Shown one piece after another: positions 1 through 8,183 of a stretch of 64,000 nucleotides of DNA. The notes beneath the pieces were generated by a model. That model saw only the letters and a list, made by a program, of their open reading frames with translations. It was not told the origin of the DNA and searched no databases. The stretch comes from an uncultured Pseudomonadales bacterium (GTDB taxonomy: Bacteria; Pseudomonadota; Gammaproteobacteria; Pseudomonadales; Cellvibrionaceae), in the NCBI GenBank assembly GCA_947489425.1, contig CANLDL010000002.1, positions 310,001-374,000 of the forward strand, written 5' to 3'. Positions within the stretch are counted from its first letter, which is position 1. The number at the start of each line of letters is the position of its first letter. A program made the position numbers and the translations under genes.

Positions 1-2
1 AC

Positions 3-77
3 TTTGTGGAATTTAATAGTGGCAGTAAAGTAACCCTCGGCGTGGCACAAAGTAAAGGGCGACTAGTTAGCGAGTAG
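3..77 (+). CDS. Possible C-terminal tail of a gene entering from the left edge
   Basis: Frame 3 stays open from the first base of the window and stops at a TAG at 75-77, giving about 24 residues ending in KGRLVSE. It would converge on the tetR-type gene with an 11-base overlap of the 3' ends. No family can be assigned from so short a tail. It could equally be chance, since a 24-codon open stretch is not significant. Confidence 0.3.
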   Translation, partial: FVEFNSGSKVTLGVAQSKGRLVSE

Positions 78-675
78 CCTCGGCCAAATGAGCAAACACC
101 ATAGTTTTAAGTGTTTTTGCCGCGTAGTCTCTGGGCATATTTTTAACCGATACCGCTAATTGGTAAGCCCCAACAATGGACGAAAGAACCAATGCAGCGA
201 TATGCTCAATATTTACCGGCGAAAGCCCAAGAGCATGCTCCCTGGTATAGCGGGTGATTAACCGATTAAGCTCGTTTTTATTGCGCACCACTATCTGCTG
301 GTACGCTTCCTGGACTTCTGGCTGTCGTATTGCCTCAGCGCCAATTACTACCCATGCTGCAACGGCGGTTTCATCAGCGCCTTCACCTAGGGATAGTGCA
401 GAATCAATAAAAACCTCCAATTGCTCTTGAGCGCTGCCTGCCTCTTTCGATAACAATATATAACGCTGCTGAGCCTTATCCGCTAGCCACGCAATCAACT
501 CAACAAGAATCTCCTGCTTGGTTTTAAAATGATAGTGAATCAGGCCGCTCTTGAGACCCGCCTCACCCGCAATAGCTTGAATAGAGGCACTCTCGTAACC
601 CGATGTCGACATTACCCGCAAGAGTGCCTGAATGATTTCTAGGCGTCGCTGTACTGTATTCGATGGCCTTGCCAT
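67..675 (-). CDS. TetR family transcriptional repressor
   Basis: About 202 residues. The N-terminal 60 residues form a TetR helix-turn-helix: YESASIQAIAGEAGLKSGLI followed by HYHFKTKQEIL, the classic recognition helix and tyrosine-phenylalanine signature. The C-terminal half resembles the BetI-type ligand-binding domain (TetR_C_6). The ATG at 675 is chosen over an upstream start 14 codons earlier because it is preceded by a good ribosome binding site (GGAGAGAAGGAAT) and begins MARPSN, a usual TetR start. It diverges from the HD-hydrolase gene, and the intergenic region contains two matching palindromes, so it very probably represses that operon and itself. The ligand is unknown. Confidence 0.9.
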   Translation of the reverse strand: MARPSNTVQRRLEIIQALLRVMSTSGYESASIQAIAGEAGLKSGLIHYHFKTKQEILVELIAWLADKAQQRYILLSKEAGSAQEQLEVFIDSALSLGEGADETAVAAWVVIGAEAIRQPEVQEAYQQIVVRNKNELNRLITRYTREHALGLSPVNIEHIAALVLSSIVGAYQLAVSVKNMPRDYAAKTLKTMVFAHLAEATR

Positions 676-718
676 ATTCCTTCTCTCCAAACTGCCTCTA
701 AGCGAATAATAACACAAT

Positions 719-740
719 AAATTGGTTAAATGACCAATTT
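719..740. promoter_or_regulatory. Operator O1, palindrome for the TetR-type repressor
   Basis: Perfect 8-bp inverted repeat AAATTGGT / ACCAATTT around a 6-bp centre. It lies immediately upstream of the -35 box of the rightward promoter and in the presumed promoter of the leftward tetR gene. The core ATTGGYTAAAYRACCAATT is shared with O2, whose core begins exactly 63 bp away. Assignment to the adjacent TetR protein is inferred from position. Confidence 0.7.
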
Positions 741-743
741 ATA

Positions 744-772
744 TTGACAAAAATAAGACAAGCACCTATAAA
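744..772 (+). promoter_or_regulatory. Sigma-70 promoter for the HD-hydrolase operon
   Basis: A consensus -35 TTGACA (744-749), a 17-bp spacer and a -10 TATAAA (767-772) point right toward the HD-hydrolase gene. The predicted start of transcription, near 779, falls inside operator O2, so repressor binding would block initiation. This is one of the best promoter matches in the window. Confidence 0.75.
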
Positions 773-775
773 TGA

Positions 776-809
776 CAAAGTTAATTGGCTAAACAACCAA
801 TTAACTTTG
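776..809. promoter_or_regulatory. Operator O2, 13-bp-arm perfect palindrome over the transcription start
   Basis: CAAAGTTAATTGG at 776-788 is repeated as its exact reverse complement at 797-809, with an 8-bp centre. The inner core matches O1 at 16 of 19 positions. It overlaps the predicted +1 of the rightward promoter. The long arms would also form a hairpin in the 5' leader of the mRNA, so a second, RNA-level role is possible. Confidence 0.7.
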
Positions 810-841
810 CTAAAACGAACAAAAATAGAGGCAATGGCCCC

Positions 842-1492
842 ATGGACCTTAAAGAAAAAGAGACAAGCTGCTTACAAACACTGCAACAGGAGTGGCTCTG
901 GCACTGCCAAGCCATAGGCGCTACAGATAAGGCAGCGATCAAGTGGAAAGACAAACTATTTAAAAAATATCAGCGCCAAGGGCGCTTTTATCATAACCTA
1001 ACTCACATTGCCCAAATGCTTAACGCAGCAAAAGAGCAACAAGCAGAGTTTAGTGCATGGCCTCATGTTTTTTTTGCCATCTGGTTTCACGATGCCATTC
1101 AAGGTTATGGCCTCAATAGCGAATTGGAAAGCGCAAAGCTCGCCAGCAAAGCGTTAAAGGAGCTCGGTGCAAATCACGCCATGATCGATCATGTTTATCA
1201 CATGATTTTATCATCTAAAAATCATGACTCCCCAAAAGACTATGACAACGCCCTCTTTCTCGATTGTGATTTATCTATTTTGGGTACGCCCGCACAGGAG
1301 TACCTACGCTACGCACACCAATGCAGGCAAGAATATGTCATCCCCGATTGTATTTACCGTAAAGGTCGCCGCAAATTTTTACAGAGTATGCTGGCCAAAC
1401 CCTTTATTTATCACACAACCGTTTTTAGAGTAGCCCTCGAAACACAAGCAAGAGCCAATATCGCTAACGAGATAAATCGCTTAGGTGCCTAA
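842..1492 (+). CDS. Predicted metal-dependent HD superfamily phosphohydrolase (COG4339-like)
   Basis: About 216 residues. It shows the COG4339 pattern: RFYHNLTHIAQML near residue 48, then WFHDAI with the metal-binding His-Asp pair, then a conserved NSELESAKLA acidic helix, and LFLDCDLSILG near residue 140 with the distal aspartate. These are metal ligands of the HD fold. The substrate in this family is not established. The ATG at 842, preceded by AGAGGC, is preferred over a TTG at 785 because that upstream codon lies inside the operator palindrome. It is first in an operon controlled by the TetR-type operators and is followed at once by the oxygenase-WD40 gene. Confidence 0.85.
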   Translation: MDLKEKETSCLQTLQQEWLWHCQAIGATDKAAIKWKDKLFKKYQRQGRFYHNLTHIAQMLNAAKEQQAEFSAWPHVFFAIWFHDAIQGYGLNSELESAKLASKALKELGANHAMIDHVYHMILSSKNHDSPKDYDNALFLDCDLSILGTPAQEYLRYAHQCRQEYVIPDCIYRKGRRKFLQSMLAKPFIYHTTVFRVALETQARANIANEINRLGA

Positions 1493-1493
1493 C

Positions 1494-2975
1494 ATGACAA
1501 TAGCAATAACAAACCCAAGCCTTAACTCTGTCGCTCGTATTGATCTGCTACCCCAAACAGAAACAACCTGCTTTATTCTTAAAGGCCTTTTTAGCAATCA
1601 CTTTTGTGAGCAACTAAAAAATAACGCTATTAAGCAAGGGTTTTGTAAGGCCAACGATAAATACCCTAACAGCTACCGAAACAACCAGCGCTTAGTTGAG
1701 GATAATAAGACCTTAGCCCAAAGCTTATACCTCTCTTGCAAGCCCTATCTCCCAAACACTCTTTATGTCGAAGATTCTAAACTGCTTATTGACTCTCTTA
1801 ACGAGCGATTACGTTACTGTAAGTATTCAAAACAACAGCAGTTTTCTATTCACCGAGATGGTGTGTTTTATAGAGAGGCTAATAAACAATCTGTATTAAC
1901 CTTTCTATTATATTTGAATAATAACAATGAGTTTTTAGGCGGCGAAACAGCATTTTATAAAGACCAGTACGGCAAAGAAGTACTGGCAAGCTATACACCA
2001 GAGGTCGGGGATGTTGCCATTTTTGACCACACAATTTGGCACAGTGGCAATAAAGTTTATAGTGGTTCCAAATATATTCTAAGAAGCGATTTCATTTATT
2101 CAAAAAAAATAACAGTAAGCTCCGAACATATAGAAGAGAATAAAAAACACCATAATGGCTATATATGGAAAGTGGCCGCTATTGATAAGCAATTACTCGC
2201 GAGCGCATCTCGCGATAAAACTATCAAGATATGGGATAAACAATTCAACTGTATCCAAACATTAAAAAAACATCAAAACTCTGTCTTTGATATTAGCGTC
2301 GATACACACAAAAATCTCTATGCAGTATCGAGAGATGGCTACATGACAAAATGGACAAAAAATAATGGCCAATACTCTCTAGCATTTAGAATAAATACGC
2401 TTCACCCTTCTGTATTAAAAGTATTAGTATTAGAGAATGGCAGCATCATCACCAGCGGCTCGGACGGTGCCATTCGTTTATGGAACAAAACACAACAAAT
2501 AGCATTACTAAACCAACACAAAGGCTGGGTGTGGTCATTGATTGGTAGAGATCACAACGCTTTTATAAGCTGCGACTCTACCGGCGAAATTATTATTTGG
2601 GATAGCAACACTCAAAAAGTAATTACCCAAGTAAAATATAAAGACAGTACCTTTCGATGTATGGCAATGCATAACAGCCACCTATTTTTAGGCGACGAAA
2701 AAGGACAAATAACGCAATTAAATGCCCACACATTAGAGCACGAAAACAAATGGCAAACTCATAAAGCCATTGTAAGAGATATCATCTCGACGGAGCATGG
2801 CATTGTTAGTTGTGGAGAAGATAACAAAGTCGTTTTGACAAGCGATAACAGAGCAAACCAAAAAGAGTTATTTTGCCATAGCGATTTTGCGACATCGTTA
2901 TGCTTAACTACAAAAAAAACTCTAGTCTCTTCATCTTATTCTGGGAGGATAGAATGTATAAAATTATGTGATTAA
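1494..2975 (+). CDS. 2OG-Fe(II) oxygenase (prolyl-4-hydroxylase type) fused to a WD40 propeller
   Basis: About 493 residues in two parts. Residues 1-210 form a 2-oxoglutarate/Fe(II) dioxygenase of the prolyl 4-hydroxylase type, with iron ligands His and Asp in FSIHRDGVF (about 120 and 122), a distal His in FDHTIWHSG (about 183) and a 2OG-binding Arg in YILRSD (about 197); LGGET precedes the last strand as usual. From about residue 218 to the end I count seven WD40-like repeats, several ending in W or D motifs such as IKIWD, IRLWN and IIIWD, which fits one closed propeller. The start overlaps the stop region of the HD gene (TAACATG) with AGGTG as ribosome binding site. The propeller probably presents a protein substrate to the hydroxylase; that is inference. 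Confidence 0.85.
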   Translation: MTIAITNPSLNSVARIDLLPQTETTCFILKGLFSNHFCEQLKNNAIKQGFCKANDKYPNSYRNNQRLVEDNKTLAQSLYLSCKPYLPNTLYVEDSKLLIDSLNERLRYCKYSKQQQFSIHRDGVFYREANKQSVLTFLLYLNNNNEFLGGETAFYKDQYGKEVLASYTPEVGDVAIFDHTIWHSGNKVYSGSKYILRSDFIYSKKITVSSEHIEENKKHHNGYIWKVAAIDKQLLASASRDKTIKIWDKQFNCIQTLKKHQNSVFDISVDTHKNLYAVSRDGYMTKWTKNNGQYSLAFRINTLHPSVLKVLVLENGSIITSGSDGAIRLWNKTQQIALLNQHKGWVWSLIGRDHNAFISCDSTGEIIIWDSNTQKVITQVKYKDSTFRCMAMHNSHLFLGDEKGQITQLNAHTLEHENKWQTHKAIVRDIISTEHGIVSCGEDNKVVLTSDNRANQKELFCHSDFATSLCLTTKKTLVSSSYSGRIECIKLCD

Positions 2976-2979
2976 ACTA

Positions 2980-3008
2980 GCTTATTAAATACTGCGGTAA
3001 TAATAAGC
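2980..3008. terminator. Weak AT-rich hairpin between convergent genes
   Basis: GCTTATTA at 2980-2987 pairs with TAATAAGC at 3001-3008 between the ends of two convergent genes. The stem is AT-rich and there is no clear T-run, so a terminator role is only suggested by position. Confidence 0.3.
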
Positions 3009-3025
3009 ATAACGAATCTACACAA

Positions 3026-4834
3026 TTACAGTTTAGTCATAAACTCTTCTGATACAAGCGATGCCGTATACAAGGCCCAAATACGCTGTAACTTATTAGG
3101 CTCATCAAAGCCAATCGTGTGCACCGCATAACGCAGTTGTGGAATTAACCATTGCTCTTTTCTATAAAGTGCCGCTTTATTAAGGTATTGCCCTGCGAAG
3201 GTTCTTATGAGCTGTATCGATTGCCAAGCACGCTCAAATTGCGTGGTTTGTAAGCGCTCAGGCAATGCTGGAAAATTTGTAAAAGGGTCACTCAAGCCTA
3301 TTAAAAATTCGCTAAAGCAGTAAGCGTTTTGCAAATCATTTTCGTTGTCGATTGGCGTATAAATGTACAGCAAGTCGTTTTCGAGTTTGGCAAAATCCTT
3401 AAGTATATGCCCCCGATGCGTATGGAAAAAATCAATCAGCCATACATTATCCCGCTCATCAACGATAACATTCGCGCCATTTAAGTCGCCATGCACAAAG
3501 CCAAAGGGAAAGTCTGATATGAGCTGGGGAAGCTGATCAAGACATTGCTTATAAAAATGATAAAGGTTATTGGCTTTTTTGTTATTAGGTAATGTTAAAT
3601 CACCTTTGTCTGGGCAATCACCTATTAGTTCTTCAATTTTATTTTTTACCGAGCCCGCCCACTTCGAATCGAAACAATAATATTCAAATAAATCTTGGCT
3701 GTCGTTAATGGCTGCACGATACAAGCGCCCTAACTGCTCGTTAAAAACAGAGTCGAGATATTGGTGTATTTTTTCGAGGCTTTCACCATTTTGAAAACAC
3801 TCTTGTAGGGAGCGCGACTGGCTTGACCCCATTGATGCATAGCGGTACTTAATAGCGCCTTTACTTTGACTATCGGCATACTCTGCAATAGCCGGCGCAT
3901 TATTACCCATAATTGTTTCAATCTGTTCAAATGCCGTGCGCTCTTTGGCCATTAAATCACGAGGACCAATTTTAATCACATGGGGGGCTTGCTCGTGGCC
4001 TTGCAAGTCAATACTTTTGACACCCGCCACTAAATTACCCGAGAAACCACCATCCAATATTTTAAGGTCAATGATTTTACAATCGCGAAACAGATAACGA
4101 ATTAAATAATCGATCTCGTCATCTTTTATAATATTGTCGCTGTAATTAATAGCTAATGATTGATTAAGATTTTTATGTACTATAGACGATTCTTTACCGC
4201 CCAAAAACTGAATAAACTCACCGATAGAGTCAATAACGCTAACACCCACAACTCTATCTAATTGTTGCAATGCCAAAAAGTGCTGGCTACGAGAAGAGCT
4301 AGCCGTCAATGCACTACAAACAACGATTTCAAATTGTGGGTAACGAGTAGAAAGCTCATAGGCAAGAAATAATATTTTTGCCTCTGTCCATACACCAATC
4401 AAACCCACACGTATTTTATTATCTGACTGATTGCTATCGACTATTTGGTTAAGCGTATGGCTAAGTGCTGTACCCTCAAAATCATTGAGCGTTGTACTAT
4501 TAATTAATGTTGCATGCTCAAGCGGGATATCAAATATAAACTCGGCACCTAAGGTATTTTGAATACAATGGCTACCAAATTGCTCAAGGTGGCTGACTTG
4601 TTCAGAGCGCTTGGGATTATGCCAGTCACGAATATGAATCGTCGCTAATTGTGTACTCGGCTGACCCTCCACCCACGACATAAAGCGGTTAACTGGGCCA
4701 CTCTCTTTGTCAGTACCCACTAAACGCTGGGCCTCACTGTGGCCAATATGTAATTGGTTGGGTAATATCTCTCCCGCAGCTAACGGTTTTACAAAATCAT
4801 TTTGTAGGCACTGTGTAATTAAAACCGTTTTCAT
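3026..4834 (-). CDS. Degenerate isochorismatase-like domain fused to an APH/protein-kinase-like phosphotransferase
   Basis: 602 residues. Residues 1-215 look like a cysteine hydrolase of the isochorismatase fold (LITQCLQNDF at the start, GVWTEAKI near 146-154), but all three catalytic positions appear changed: the usual Asp in the DxQ motif is Cys9, the nucleophile Cys after GVxT is Lys153, and the middle Lys is missing. Residues 255-600 resemble an aminoglycoside phosphotransferase or protein kinase: glycine-rich LDGGFSGN (about 260), VIKIG with Lys288, the Brenner motif FVHGDLNGAN (His448, Asp450, Asn455) and WLIDFFH with the metal-binding Asp near 468. The kinase part looks intact. It lies just upstream of the phosphatase gene's end on the same strand, suggesting a kinase/phosphatase pair. 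Substrate unknown. Confidence 0.75.
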   Translation of the reverse strand: MKTVLITQCLQNDFVKPLAAGEILPNQLHIGHSEAQRLVGTDKESGPVNRFMSWVEGQPSTQLATIHIRDWHNPKRSEQVSHLEQFGSHCIQNTLGAEFIFDIPLEHATLINSTTLNDFEGTALSHTLNQIVDSNQSDNKIRVGLIGVWTEAKILFLAYELSTRYPQFEIVVCSALTASSSRSQHFLALQQLDRVVGVSVIDSIGEFIQFLGGKESSIVHKNLNQSLAINYSDNIIKDDEIDYLIRYLFRDCKIIDLKILDGGFSGNLVAGVKSIDLQGHEQAPHVIKIGPRDLMAKERTAFEQIETIMGNNAPAIAEYADSQSKGAIKYRYASMGSSQSRSLQECFQNGESLEKIHQYLDSVFNEQLGRLYRAAINDSQDLFEYYCFDSKWAGSVKNKIEELIGDCPDKGDLTLPNNKKANNLYHFYKQCLDQLPQLISDFPFGFVHGDLNGANVIVDERDNVWLIDFFHTHRGHILKDFAKLENDLLYIYTPIDNENDLQNAYCFSEFLIGLSDPFTNFPALPERLQTTQFERAWQSIQLIRTFAGQYLNKAALYRKEQWLIPQLRYAVHTIGFDEPNKLQRIWALYTASLVSEEFMTKL

Positions 4835-4880
4835 AGACTTCTTCTTTTTTAGTTTTATTTTTTCTTTTTATTGTTTATTT

Positions 4881-5744
4881 TTAATTGTTCCAAGCTTGGG
4901 TCAGCACATAGTGCTCTTGGCTATAGGTTTCTATAGAGCGCTCTCTTGCCTCTCTCACTGCCGCAACGGCTTGTACAGGGTCAACTCCAAATTCTACCAG
5001 CATTCTGGCAGCCAGTAGGCCCGTTCGCCCTAGGCCACCACGACAATGAATAACAATAGAGTCACCCTCGCTTAGCCTGTTATGTAGCTTGGGGCCTATA
5101 GCCGCCCAAGCCACCTCGAAATTCGCATCGGGTATGTGCATATCTTTAATAGGCAGGTGCAACCACTCTAAATTCTCTCGCTGCTTAAGCACCGCCGCAA
5201 AATCAGGCACCCCCAATAAAGCAAACTCGTGCTCCTCCATTAACGAGATAAGTACCTTGCCCTGCCACTGCTCAATAGCACTTAAATCAATATGTAAATC
5301 TCGCTCCCACGTGCCGCCATAAAGGCCCTCTGTACACTTACCTGGGCAAAATGTTAAACCGATAGAACCGTCTAATCCAGGGATTGTAATGCGATCGATA
5401 CGCAAGGGGTGCGTAAGGCTAGTTTTAACCTCCGCGAGCGTATGTTGGCTATCAAGCTTAGCCCTAAGGTGCTCTAGCGGTGTCCAAGCCTCTCTCTCAG
5501 TGCTATACCAAGTCCAAAATTGCCAAGCATTGCTGGTAGTCTCTGCAAGTGGGTTTACTGCCGCCATGGCCTGCTGCATATCGGTATATTGCTTACTAGC
5601 AATACCTATTACCCCATCACTAAAAAGCTCAGCATCAATAATGACATCCCCAAGATACGCCCGAATAGGCAGGGGGGAATCAATCAGGTTCTCGGAGAAG
5701 AGTCTAGAAATAAAGGTTGGGTCTTTAACAGTCGAGAGGCTCAT
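4881..5744 (-). CDS. Dual-specificity/CDKN3-like protein phosphatase with an unknown N-terminal domain
   Basis: About 287 residues from the ATG at 5744; a GTG at 5789 would add 15 and neither start has a convincing ribosome binding site. The C-terminal 150 residues are a cysteine phosphatase: the P-loop HCRGGLGRTG (nucleophile Cys about 234, Arg about 240), an upstream acidic loop IKDMHIPD that would supply the general acid, and a QEHYV helix near the end, as in CDKN3-like enzymes. A segment with FCPGK and WERDLHIDL precedes it. The first 100 residues (PIRAYLGDVIID, then a W-rich stretch) match no family I recognise. The gene lies 46 bases upstream of the isochorismatase-kinase gene, on the same strand; they are probably co-transcribed. 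Confidence 0.8.
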   Translation of the reverse strand: MSLSTVKDPTFISRLFSENLIDSPLPIRAYLGDVIIDAELFSDGVIGIASKQYTDMQQAMAAVNPLAETTSNAWQFWTWYSTEREAWTPLEHLRAKLDSQHTLAEVKTSLTHPLRIDRITIPGLDGSIGLTFCPGKCTEGLYGGTWERDLHIDLSAIEQWQGKVLISLMEEHEFALLGVPDFAAVLKQRENLEWLHLPIKDMHIPDANFEVAWAAIGPKLHNRLSEGDSIVIHCRGGLGRTGLLAARMLVEFGVDPVQAVAAVREARERSIETYSQEHYVLTQAWNN

Positions 5745-5907
5745 AAATAAGCTAGTATTAGGGTGGGTTTCCACTATTGAGTAACACACTGCCGTTTTTA
5801 GAATATAGCGGTGTTGTATGGGTTATTTTGTACAAAGAGTAAGTCTTTAACCATTGGATTTCAAGGGCTGCAGGATGCCATGCGGGCTTGATGAAGAGTT
5901 AATATAG

Positions 5908-6594
5908 CTACTCCCCCCAATACCAACTAGTCACATTATAGCGATATAAGTCGGCAGCTTGCTTGGGGTTTAGTTTTTCTACCCAGTGCTCGGAGCCTAT
6001 TGATTTAGGGTTAAACAAAACACAGCGATTATACAAAGGCAAAATACTAATGGGCTTGCCGCTCTCTTTTCCCATAAAACTCAGCTCGCCCCCTGCATGT
6101 TTGTGCCAATCTTTATTTAAATACAGTAACATGCACACCTCTCTGCCGGGTGAGTCATCGGCATGTTGCTCAACAAAATCTGTAGCAGCTAGGCGAAAAT
6201 AATTGGTGTTAATAGTAGGGTCGGCGACATTTTTATCGGTTAATTGCACGGTAAAAATACGTGATAGTAAAGACATAAACTCAGCCCCGCGCAAATAGGA
6301 TAAAAATTCCTGCGCTATATTATGGCTCGCTGAATCACGCTGCCAAATATCGCGTTGCACAAAACGCTCCTCTTTGTTTGCATCTTGCCACGTAGCACTA
6401 TCGACATATAACGCAGAGTAAGTATGTTGTTGGGTTTGCCAACTGTAAGGATTTTGTAAAACCCTTAATACCTCATCCAATTTAGGCGCATTAAATAAGT
6501 CATCTATTACAATATAATTGGGGCAGGTGTTTTGTAAGGATGTTCGGTATTTATCAATCGCAAGCTCGGTGACTTGCTTGTCGTTCAACCACAT
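5908..6594 (-). CDS. 2OG-Fe(II) oxygenase family protein
   Basis: About 228 residues beginning MWLNDKQVTEL at an ATG; a GTG 15 codons upstream is possible. The middle has a candidate His-x-Asp iron site in VEQHADDSPG, followed by MLLYLNKDW and GGELSFMG, the usual pattern before the jelly-roll core's second half. Further on come LFNPKSIGSEHWVEKL, supplying the distal His, and YRYNVTSWYW, where the Arg should bind 2-oxoglutarate. It is a single-domain relative of the prolyl hydroxylase superfamily, distinct from the WD40-fused enzyme at 1.5 kb. It is upstream of and co-oriented with the phosphatase gene. The substrate is unknown. Confidence 0.75.
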   Translation of the reverse strand: MWLNDKQVTELAIDKYRTSLQNTCPNYIVIDDLFNAPKLDEVLRVLQNPYSWQTQQHTYSALYVDSATWQDANKEERFVQRDIWQRDSASHNIAQEFLSYLRGAEFMSLLSRIFTVQLTDKNVADPTINTNYFRLAATDFVEQHADDSPGREVCMLLYLNKDWHKHAGGELSFMGKESGKPISILPLYNRCVLFNPKSIGSEHWVEKLNPKQAADLYRYNVTSWYWGE

Positions 6595-6751
6595 TACATC
6601 ATCTGCCTTTTTATAGTCGTCGTAAATTAAATACAGCACTATAGATTAGCAAAATTTTGTATTAAGAGGGAACTGCATAGCGATGGAGTTTTTACACGAC
6701 CAACAGTAACATGTATTTACCAACGCAATCGAGGGGATAACAAGTAATAGC

Positions 6752-7612
6752 ATGTGCGAACTATTGGGCATGAGTGCCAACGTACCTACGGATATTAGTT
6801 TTAGCTTTACAGGCCTGCTCCGCAGAGGTGGCGATACAGGCCCCCATGCAGACGGCTGGGGTTTAGTCATCTATGGACCTGGAGGTATCGATAAGTTTAA
6901 AGAGTGCTCACCTGGTGCAGACTCAGAAACCGCACAGCGCTTAAGCCAAGCATCCATTAAAGGCAATACTATTATTGCCCATATTCGACAAGCCAACGTC
7001 GGTGCTGTCACGCTTAAAAACACACATCCCTTTCAGCGTGAACTATGGGGCCAAACCTGGACATTTGCTCACAACGGCCAAATACCCGACCTATTAACAA
7101 GCAAATCAGAGGGTATAACACTGGACCGCTTTAGCCCCGAGGGCGATACCGATAGCGAATTTATCTTTTGCTGGATATTGGGCGAACTAGCAAAAAGCTT
7201 TAGCAAGTGCCCCGCAGAGGACACGCAATGGGCCGAGCGTGTGAGCCGCTGCTGCGAGATAATTAACCAACGCGGCATATCCAATATGCTACTAAGCAAT
7301 GGCAATGCACTCTTCACCTTTTGTTCAACTAAACTGGTTTGGCTAACCCGCAAAGCCCCTTTTGGGGTAGCTCAGTTAAAAGACGATGACATTACCGTGG
7401 ATTTTTCTACAGTAACCGGGGAGTCGGACGTAGTGACAGTAATCGCTACACAAGCCTTAACAAAAAACGAGACTTGGCAGCCGATGGAGTTGGGGGAATG
7501 CCGTTTATTTGCCGAAGGTAAAACAGTATGGACGGCAAAAACCCCATCCGTTGTGCACAAACCTATAAATAACAAAACGGATAATAAAACAAATAAAAAA
7601 ACTGATAAGTAA
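6752..7612 (+). CDS. yafJ: Class II glutamine amidotransferase, YafJ-like
   Basis: 286 residues starting Met-Cys; Cys2, exposed after removal of Met1, is the N-terminal nucleophile of Ntn-type glutamine amidotransferases. MCELLGMSAN, the HADGWGL motif near residue 35, HIRQANVGAV near 80 and the TFAHNGQIPD motif near 105 are characteristic of the YafJ/DUG3 group. GDTDSEFIFCWIL follows. No acceptor (synthetase) domain is attached. The C-terminus is a low-complexity tail of Lys, Asn and Asp. The gene diverges from the 2OG oxygenase and converges on the YgjV-like gene. The physiological acceptor for this stand-alone type is not well established. Confidence 0.88.
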   Translation: MCELLGMSANVPTDISFSFTGLLRRGGDTGPHADGWGLVIYGPGGIDKFKECSPGADSETAQRLSQASIKGNTIIAHIRQANVGAVTLKNTHPFQRELWGQTWTFAHNGQIPDLLTSKSEGITLDRFSPEGDTDSEFIFCWILGELAKSFSKCPAEDTQWAERVSRCCEIINQRGISNMLLSNGNALFTFCSTKLVWLTRKAPFGVAQLKDDDITVDFSTVTGESDVVTVIATQALTKNETWQPMELGECRLFAEGKTVWTAKTPSVVHKPINNKTDNKTNKKTDK

Positions 7613-7616
7613 GACG

Positions 7617-8183
7617 CTAAGCGCCCGCTTCGCGATGCCTATCTTGCATTAATCGCCAAATAGTGAGGCCATTTACGAATAAAAATATCGTCTCGATAAT
7701 ACTGCCACCTATGGAGCCAACCAAGAGATTATGGCTAAGCCAACTAATCGTACCCAAGAACATAAATATTCGCAGGCGAATGCCTGACTCTTTAAACACA
7801 CCCCAAGTGCCCCAGGCCGCACCTAAAATAGCCAGTATATTTACCCAGCTCTCCATACGAAGCACAGCAATCAATACCAGCAAGCCCATAAAAAACAGCA
7901 TCACCTTGGTATTGCGTACATAAATCGACGCATAATTACGCGCAGTACCCACCAAAGCACTCAGCGTAGCGGCCCACCAACCCATAAGTGCAAAATGACA
8001 AGCAATGAGCAGCGTAAATACAGTCAATAACTGCCGCAGCCTTTTATCATTTTTTTGGCTAAAAGCCGTAACACCAACCAACATAGCCAGCACACCCACC
8101 GACTGCCCGAGCGGGTTTTGTGCAAATAAATGAGTAATAGATAACAGGATACTTGCTAGAAAATCGAACACAGGTAGAGGCAA
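7617..8183 (-). CDS. YgjV family inner membrane protein
   Basis: Up to 188 residues with at least five hydrophobic segments, including VGVLAMLVGVTAFSQKNDKR, LTVFTLLIACHFALMGWWAA, VMLFFMGLLVLIAVLRM and ILAILGAAWGTWGVF. The pattern of a short loop with QKND, then HFALMG and TARNY, fits the YgjV (Imp-YgjV) family, whose role is unknown. The start is uncertain: TTG at 8183 or GTG at 8171, with no good ribosome binding site. The stop lies 5 bases from the stop of the convergent amidotransferase gene. Confidence 0.75.
   Translation of the reverse strand: MPLPVFDFLASILLSITHLFAQNPLGQSVGVLAMLVGVTAFSQKNDKRLRQLLTVFTLLIACHFALMGWWAATLSALVGTARNYASIYVRNTKVMLFFMGLLVLIAVLRMESWVNILAILGAAWGTWGVFKESGIRLRIFMFLGTISWLSHNLLVGSIGGSIIETIFLFVNGLTIWRLMQDRHREAGA

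Noticed and set aside
6646..6870. Minus-strand ORF of 74 codons near the start of the amidotransferase
   Set aside because: It is a shadow of the first third of the amidotransferase gene, which has a clear catalytic start.
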